A DNA stretch of 64,000 nucleotides, from contig NZ_CP093443.1 in NCBI RefSeq assembly GCF_026168515.1, positions 868,001-932,000 of the forward strand, in the 5' to 3' direction. Position 1 is the stretch's first letter. Every line of letters starts with the position of its first letter. Position numbers and translations under genes: made by a program. This stretch comes from Brevibacterium spongiae (GTDB lineage Bacteria; Actinomycetota; Actinomycetes; Actinomycetales; Brevibacteriaceae). Below are positions 59,584 to 64,000 of this stretch, one piece after another. The notes below the pieces were generated by a model. It made no database searches and had not been told where the DNA came from. It saw only the letters and a list, made by a program, of their open reading frames with translations.

Positions 59584-61029
59584 TTATCTGCGTCCGTACT
59601 TGGCCTTGAACTCGCGTTCGAACTCCGCGAGGTCCTTGTCCTTCGTCTCCGGCAGCAGAACCGCGAGGAAGACGAAGGCGATGACGGCGATGCCGGCGAA
59701 CATGCCGAAGGTCGCGGTCATGCCCATGCCCTCGATGAGCGGTGGGAAGAACTGCGCGACGATGGCGTTCATGATCCACAGCACGAACACGCAGATGCCC
59801 ATCGCGAAGCTGCGGATCTTCATCGGGAAGATCTCCGAGAGCATGAGCCACGTCAGCGGACCGACGGTGCCCTGCATCGAGAAGACGAAGAGGACGAGGA
59901 AGACCAGCACCGTCCAGGCCTGTCCCGGCCCGGCCGGGACGATGACCGCGGTCAGAGCGATGAGGGTGTGGAAGAGCGCGATGAGGGCGTAGCCGGTGAG
60001 GAACATGACCCGGCGCGGCAGCTTGTTGAGCAGATACATGCCCAGGCTGATGCCGGCCAGGGAGAACACTCCGTTGGCGATGTTGCCGATGATCGCGACC
60101 CCGGAGTCGAGGCCCGCGTTCGTGAGCAGCTGCGTGCCGTAGTACATGACGGAATTGATGCCGGTGAGCTGCTGGAAGAAGCCGAGCCCGGCACCGATGA
60201 TGACCAGCCGCAGCACCCACCGGGTGCCGAGGTCGGACAGGCCGCCGGTCGCCTCCTTGGCGTCCTCGGCGGCGAGGTGGGTGACCTCGGCGATCTCGGC
60301 TTCGGCGCGTTCGGGGGAGCGGACCTGCTTGAGCACATCGAGGGCCTCATCGGACCGGCCCTGGGCGATGAGCCAGCGGGGACTCTCGGGCTGGAAGATC
60401 ATGCCCACGAGCAGTGCGATGGCCGGGGCCAGGGCGACGAGCAGCATCCACCGCCAGATGGAATCGACGTGGCCGAAGAAGTTGAAGATCACCGCGTTGA
60501 TGACAAAGGCGGCGAGCTGACCGCCGACGATCATCAGTTCGTTGCGGGTGACATAGCTGCCGCGCTTCTCGGAGGGAGCGATCTCACCGAGGTAGACAGG
60601 CACCGTCGCCGAGGCGCCCCCGACGGCCAGGCCGAGGACGAAGCGGGCGGAGATGAGGAAGATCGCCTCGGGGGCGAACACACAGCCGAGCGTGCCGAGG
60701 ATGAACACCCCGGCCAGCAGCAGGATCGTCTTGCGCCTGCCCCAGGCGTCGGCGACGCGGCCGCCGAACACGGCGCCGAAGGCGGCACCGACCATGAGAG
60801 AGGCGACGACGAGGCCTTCGCTGAGCGGGGTGAGTCCGAAATCCTTGCTCAGAGGTTCGAGGGCGCCGTTGACGACTCCGGTGTCATATCCGAAGAGCAG
60901 TCCGCCGAAGGTCGCGACCGTGGCGATGACGCCGAGGCGGTGGACGGGGCGGCCGCTGCCGACGTGGGGGAGGTCGAATCGGGTGGTCGCCGTGGACGTC
61001 GACGGGCGACGCGGGGATCCAGGTGGCAT
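59584..61029 (-). CDS. Sugar porter of the major facilitator superfamily
   Basis: A 481-aa twelve-helix sugar:proton symporter-like protein. Signatures: GRVADAWGRRKTILL between helices 2 and 3, ESPRWLIAQGR after helix 6, QQLTGINSVMYYGT in helix 7, and PETKDKDL after the last helix. It imports a hexose, pentose or polyol; the sugar is not evident. AAAGGAG lies 6 nt before the ATG. The universal stress protein gene follows after 10 bp. Confidence 0.92.
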   Translation of the reverse strand: MPPGSPRRPSTSTATTRFDLPHVGSGRPVHRLGVIATVATFGGLLFGYDTGVVNGALEPLSKDFGLTPLSEGLVVASLMVGAAFGAVFGGRVADAWGRRKTILLLAGVFILGTLGCVFAPEAIFLISARFVLGLAVGGASATVPVYLGEIAPSEKRGSYVTRNELMIVGGQLAAFVINAVIFNFFGHVDSIWRWMLLVALAPAIALLVGMIFQPESPRWLIAQGRSDEALDVLKQVRSPERAEAEIAEVTHLAAEDAKEATGGLSDLGTRWVLRLVIIGAGLGFFQQLTGINSVMYYGTQLLTNAGLDSGVAIIGNIANGVFSLAGISLGMYLLNKLPRRVMFLTGYALIALFHTLIALTAVIVPAGPGQAWTVLVFLVLFVFSMQGTVGPLTWLMLSEIFPMKIRSFAMGICVFVLWIMNAIVAQFFPPLIEGMGMTATFGMFAGIAVIAFVFLAVLLPETKDKDLAEFEREFKAKYGRR

Positions 61030-61107
61030 GGGCGACTCCTTTCCCTACTGTCTTAGCACATGGGAAGCTGTCGGAAACAGGGCGGGTGAGCCACAGCCGG
61101 GTAGGGA

Positions 61108-61147
61108 ACCGCCCCGGACTCCTGCGCGTGGCGGAATCCGGGGCGGT
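61108..61147 (-). terminator. Terminator between sugar porter and acidic-protein gene
   Basis: ACCGCCCCGGA (61108-61118) pairs with TCCGGGGCGGT (61137-61147) with an 18-nt loop, 26 nt beyond the stop of the acidic-protein gene in its direction. Confidence 0.65.
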
Positions 61148-61173
61148 CGTCTGAGGGGTCAGAAGCTCGCGTA

Positions 61174-61521
61174 TCAGGTCTCGTCGTCGGGGGAGCCGTC
61201 GATGACCTCGGGCATGCCGTCGATGACTTCGACCTCGTCGATGTCATCATCGGCGAGTGCATCGACATCGAGGTCGTCGCCGGCGAGTTCGGCGACCTCG
61301 AAGTCGTCGTCGCCGTCGGAGACCATCTCATCGCCGTCGCGGTTTCCCTGTTCGGCAGCGGCGACCGGATCGGCGTCGAACTCCCCGTCGAGGTCGGGTG
61401 CTTCGGTTTCGTCGTCCCAACTCGTGTCGTCGATGAGCGCGTCGTCGGCTCCTTCGATCCCGGTGCCCACGGGACCCTCGGCGCCTGGTTCGATGAAGTC
61501 GTCGTCGGGGTTCTCGGTCAT
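61174..61521 (-). CDS. Highly acidic small protein, unknown
   Basis: A 115-aa protein made almost entirely of Asp, Glu, Gly, Ala and small hydrophobic residues (MTENPDDDFIEPGAEGPVG..., DDLDVDALADDDIDEVEVID). No helix motif, membrane segment or enzyme site is visible; it is probably unfolded alone. A GGAGG sequence precedes the ATG by 3-8 nt. It is 34 bp downstream of the patatin-like gene. The role is unknown. Confidence 0.7.
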   Translation of the reverse strand: MTENPDDDFIEPGAEGPVGTGIEGADDALIDDTSWDDETEAPDLDGEFDADPVAAAEQGNRDGDEMVSDGDDDFEVAELAGDDLDVDALADDDIDEVEVIDGMPEVIDGSPDDET

Positions 61522-61554
61522 GCTGCCTCCTTGATCGGGTGCGGGTCTCCCACG

Positions 61555-62538
61555 TTAGACCCTGTCGAAGCGTTCCTTCCACCGGTTCCAGTCCCAGTGG
61601 GCCAGAAACTTCTCTCCGGCCGACCGTCCGGAGGCGATGAGGTCGAGCTTGTCCTCACTGCTCAGAGCGAAATCCGTGCTGCTGTGGCCGGACGTGTCGA
61701 CGAAGACCGTGCGTTCGGTGACCGAGGGATCGTCGATGTGCCTGCGGTCATGAGCATTGAGCATCGTCGAGATCAGGGACTTCGCGTACTGGAAGGTCGT
61801 GGCGTTGGGCCGCCATTCGGCAGCGGCCGTGTGTCGGGCCGAGAGCATGACGCCGAAGGTCGGCCACCGTGCCGGCTTCGCGTCCTTGCGGTCGAAGACG
61901 TCGACGGGGAAGTTCGACAGCAGGCCGCCGTCGGCGCCGAGCACGGACGTCCCGCCCGCCACACTCGGCCGGGCGGGAAGACTGCGGGGGCGGAAGAAGA
62001 ACGGACTCGCGGCCGAAGCACACACCGCCTCGGCGACGGACTGACTGTCCGCGTCCACGCCGAGAGCCTCTTCGTAGTCCCAGGGCAGACGGAGCATGCG
62101 CCCGCGGGAGACGTCGGAGACGATGACGACGAGCCGATATGACCGCTCCGGCGGGATCGCACCGCCGGGATCGTCGAGCTTGAGGTCAGCCCAGGTGCGC
62201 ACTCCCTGGTCGGCCAGCGCCTCGGCGAGGAAATCATGGAGCGCATCGCCTCTGTACATGCCTTTGTGCAGCAGCAGACCCTGCACGCGACCCAGCCAGG
62301 GAAAGAGACGGAAGGCGGGGGAAAGATCCTCGAACTCGCTGAAGTCCTGTTCGAGCACCTTCTCCCGCAGCGACTGCGGAGTGAGTCCCGCCGCGGTCAG
62401 CGAACCGACGATCGCTCCGGCCGAGGTCCCGGCGATGCGGTGGAAGTCGTAGCCGCCGTCGGACAGGGCCTCCACGGCCCCGACGAGACCGGGCAGCTTC
62501 GTCCCTCCGCCTTCGAGGACCAGGTCGGTCATGGCCAT
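61555..62538 (-). CDS. Patatin-like phospholipase
   Basis: A 327-aa patatin-fold lipase. LVLEGGGTKLPGLVGAVEAL carries the oxyanion GGG, GTSAGAIVGSL the nucleophile Ser (GXSXG), and ADGGLLSNFP the catalytic Asp (DGG); the Ser-Asp pair is complete. It should hydrolyse acyl esters, probably of membrane lipids or neutral lipids; whether it is secreted is doubtful because no signal peptide is seen. The ATG at 62538 has GGAGG 5 nt upstream; a second ATG six bases later is possible. Confidence 0.87.
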   Translation of the reverse strand: MAMTDLVLEGGGTKLPGLVGAVEALSDGGYDFHRIAGTSAGAIVGSLTAAGLTPQSLREKVLEQDFSEFEDLSPAFRLFPWLGRVQGLLLHKGMYRGDALHDFLAEALADQGVRTWADLKLDDPGGAIPPERSYRLVVIVSDVSRGRMLRLPWDYEEALGVDADSQSVAEAVCASAASPFFFRPRSLPARPSVAGGTSVLGADGGLLSNFPVDVFDRKDAKPARWPTFGVMLSARHTAAAEWRPNATTFQYAKSLISTMLNAHDRRHIDDPSVTERTVFVDTSGHSSTDFALSSEDKLDLIASGRSAGEKFLAHWDWNRWKERFDRV

Positions 62539-62613
62539 GTCCGCCTCCTTGATCCTTTGTCCCCTCGTTCTATTGTGGACCCGCGCCGAGGCGGCGCCTG
62601 GGAACGACTCGAC

Positions 62614-63471
62614 CTACCGCCGTCCGCCGGCTGAGGCAGCGGAGATCCGCGTCCGGTCCTGTCCGGTCCGACCGGTGAAGTGGTCCATCGTCTGGTTGAC
62701 GCCGAGGATGTCCATGACCTTGTCGAAGGCGCGGGTCGGCAGCAGCCGGACGCCGGGGACCAGACGGACGAGCGAGGGCATGACCAACTGCTCACGACCG
62801 GATTCCACAGCATCGAGGACGCGGACGGACACATCGTTCTCTTCGAGGATCGGGAGCAGGCGGGGGAACTTCGTCTGCACTCCCTTGAACATGCCGGTGT
62901 TGATGTAGAAAGGGCAGACGGCGAGCGTATTCACCCGGCTGCCGTCGGCGCGCAGCTCTGCCCGCAGCGATTCGGTGAAGCCGACGGCCGCCCATTTGCT
63001 CGCCGAGTAGTCGGTCTGCCTGGCCACTCCGGTCAGGCCTGCGGCACTGGCGATGGTGACCACCGAGCCATGGTCGCGTTCGAGCATCGCCGGCAGGAAC
63101 GCCTTGGTCGTCCAGTACAGCGCCATCGTGTTGACGTCGTAGACGCGGCGGACCGTGGCCTCGTCCATGTCGAGGAGCTTCTTGCCGGTGACGATGCCGG
63201 CGCAGTTGATGAGGATGTCGATCGGTCCGGTCTGCTCGGCAGCGGCGGCGACCTGGTCGGCATCACCGACGTTGATGGCGAAGGATCGGGCTCTCGTCCC
63301 AGCGGCCTCCAGTTCGACACGCACCGCCTCTCCGCTGTCGGCGGAGAGATCCCAGATGATGATCTCGGCTGCCCCGCGATTCGCTGCCTCCAGGGCCATG
63401 AGCCTGCCGATTCCGCTTCCGGCTCCCGTGATCAGCACCTTGGCGCCGGCGATTTCGGTTCCACGTGTCAT
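62614..63471 (-). CDS. Short-chain dehydrogenase/reductase (SDR16C-like)
   Basis: A 285-aa classical SDR. TGAGSGIGRLMALEAANRGA binds NAD(P), NCAGI follows and the catalytic Tyr-Lys is in TDYSASKWAAVGF with Ser in TIASAAGL. The C-terminal VVTIASAAG and TKAFLPAMLE blocks and the extra FDKVMDILGVNQTMDHF tail resemble retinol/long-chain alcohol dehydrogenases. Substrate unknown. It lies downstream of the acetyl-CoA synthetase-type gene on the same strand with an imperfect inverted repeat between. Confidence 0.87.
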   Translation of the reverse strand: MTRGTEIAGAKVLITGAGSGIGRLMALEAANRGAAEIIIWDLSADSGEAVRVELEAAGTRARSFAINVGDADQVAAAAEQTGPIDILINCAGIVTGKKLLDMDEATVRRVYDVNTMALYWTTKAFLPAMLERDHGSVVTIASAAGLTGVARQTDYSASKWAAVGFTESLRAELRADGSRVNTLAVCPFYINTGMFKGVQTKFPRLLPILEENDVSVRVLDAVESGREQLVMPSLVRLVPGVRLLPTRAFDKVMDILGVNQTMDHFTGRTGQDRTRISAASAGGRR

Positions 63472-63527
63472 TCGTACGCATCCTTGCAGTCGAGTGTCTT
63501 TCGGCCTTCGGGTGCGATCACCGACCT

Positions 63528-63582
63528 GCAGCGACCCACCACATGTTACTCAACAGTACATCAGTGTGTTGTGGGTCACTGC
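63528..63582. repeat. Inverted repeat in the acs-SDR gap
   Basis: GCAGCGACCCACCACA (63528-63543) and, in the opposite strand, GCAGTGACCCACAACA (63567-63582) match at 14 of 16 positions, with TGTTACTCAACAGTACA between them. It could end the acs transcript or be an operator of the SDR gene; its length is more operator-like than terminator-like. Confidence 0.45.
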
Positions 63583-63618
63583 AAGGGGTGTCGAACGAAA
63601 TCTCGCGGCTCGGTCAGA

Positions 63619-64000
63619 TCAGCTTTCGGAGACGCCCTTCTGGATGAGGTCCATGACCGAGGAATCCGCGAGTGTGGTGACGTCGCCGACCTCGCGCTTC
63701 TCCGCCACATCCTTGAGCAGGCGACGCATGATCTTGCCCGACCGGGTCTTCGGCAGGTCGGGCACGAGCATGATCGATCGCGGTGTCGCGATCGGACCGA
63801 TGGCGGAGCGCACATGGTTCCGCAGTTCTGCGACGACGTCGTCTCCGCCGTCAGCGGCGCTCTCACGGAGGATGACGAAGGCTTCGATCGCCTGTCCCGT
63901 CATCTCGTCCTGCGCACCGACCACAGCCGCCTCGGCGACCTTCGGATGGGCGACGAGCGCGGATTCGATCTCCGCGGTCGACATCCGGTGGCCGGAGACG
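63619..64000 (-). CDS. acs: Acetyl-CoA synthetase-type AMP-forming ligase, C-terminal end only
   Basis: The last ~126 residues of an ANL-superfamily acyl-CoA synthetase: SGHRMSTAEIESALVAHPKV (the loop with the Arg/Gly hinge), VVGAQDEMTGQAIEAFVIL, and the catalytic Lys in LPKTRSGKIMRRLLK. The Lys sits in the conserved SGK used for adenylation and regulated by acetylation. The extended PKTRSGKIMRRLLK end matches acetyl-CoA synthetase best. The rest of the gene is beyond the window. Confidence 0.9.
   Translation of the reverse strand, partial: VSGHRMSTAEIESALVAHPKVAEAAVVGAQDEMTGQAIEAFVILRESAADGGDDVVAELRNHVRSAIGPIATPRSIMLVPDLPKTRSGKIMRRLLKDVAEKREVGDVTTLADSSVMDLIQKGVSES

Noticed and set aside
1..64000. 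tRNA or rRNA genes
   Set aside because: No cloverleaf or rRNA-like stretch seen in any gap; most gaps are below 250 bp.

Overview
The window is high-GC actinobacterial chromosome. The purF-purM-DUF3073 block, the Aquifex-type aconitase, frequent GTG/TTG starts and many apparently leaderless genes point to a Micrococcales lineage. My best guess from gene content and style is Brevibacterium or a close relative; this is inference, not a database match. No rRNA, tRNA or CRISPR array was seen.

Region by region. 1-11.1 kb is a housekeeping block: purD (cut by the window edge), L-asparaginase, a sterol-carrier-like protein, an aldehyde dehydrogenase, an EamA exporter, a tandem universal stress protein, a small membrane protein with a repeat tail, purF, purM, DUF3073 and an unknown protein. 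11.1-15.7 kb is a nested transposon: an IS21-family element (istA, istB and a third small gene) sits in orfA of an IS3-family element, which itself sits in the loop of an intergenic hairpin repeat. 15.7-26.6 kb holds an HTTM-like membrane pair, a LysR/EamA divergent pair, a second EamA exporter, an FAD oxidoreductase, a nucleoside-kinase-like protein, an ATP-grasp protein, VOC and HutD proteins and a Ser/Gly-rich membrane protein. 26.8-36.7 kb carries catalase, aconitase, a formamidopyrimidine-DNA-glycosylase-like protein, a TetR-controlled flavin monooxygenase/SDR pair, an aldo/keto reductase and a ThrE-type exporter.

36.9-45.7 kb looks like an amine utilisation locus: GMC oxidoreductase, copper amine oxidase, TetR and AraC regulators, an APC permease and an aldehyde dehydrogenase. 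Uptake, oxidative deamination and oxidation of the aldehyde would form one pathway. 45.7-48 kb is a LysR regulator with glutaryl-CoA dehydrogenase. 48.0-52.4 kb is a compact acid-sugar operon (KdgT-type permease, DUF1537 kinase, PdxA2-type dehydrogenase, GntR regulator) behind a perfect 29-bp palindrome. Its base use is less GC-rich than its neighbours, so it may be acquired. 52.5-64 kb has a strongly asymmetric ABC exporter pair, MgtE, an ArsR-like regulator, a PEP-mutase/isocitrate-lyase family enzyme, a universal stress protein with a sugar porter, an acidic protein, a patatin-like lipase, an SDR and the 3' end of an acetyl-CoA synthetase-type gene.

Two genome-scale signals cut across the genes. 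The first is an interspersed motif, CCGCCTCGG followed by YG, present about 45 times on either strand in genes and gaps but absent from the IS elements and the acid-sugar operon. The second is a family of about 60-bp intergenic hairpins, with five intact copies and one split by the IS insertion, whose arms covary.
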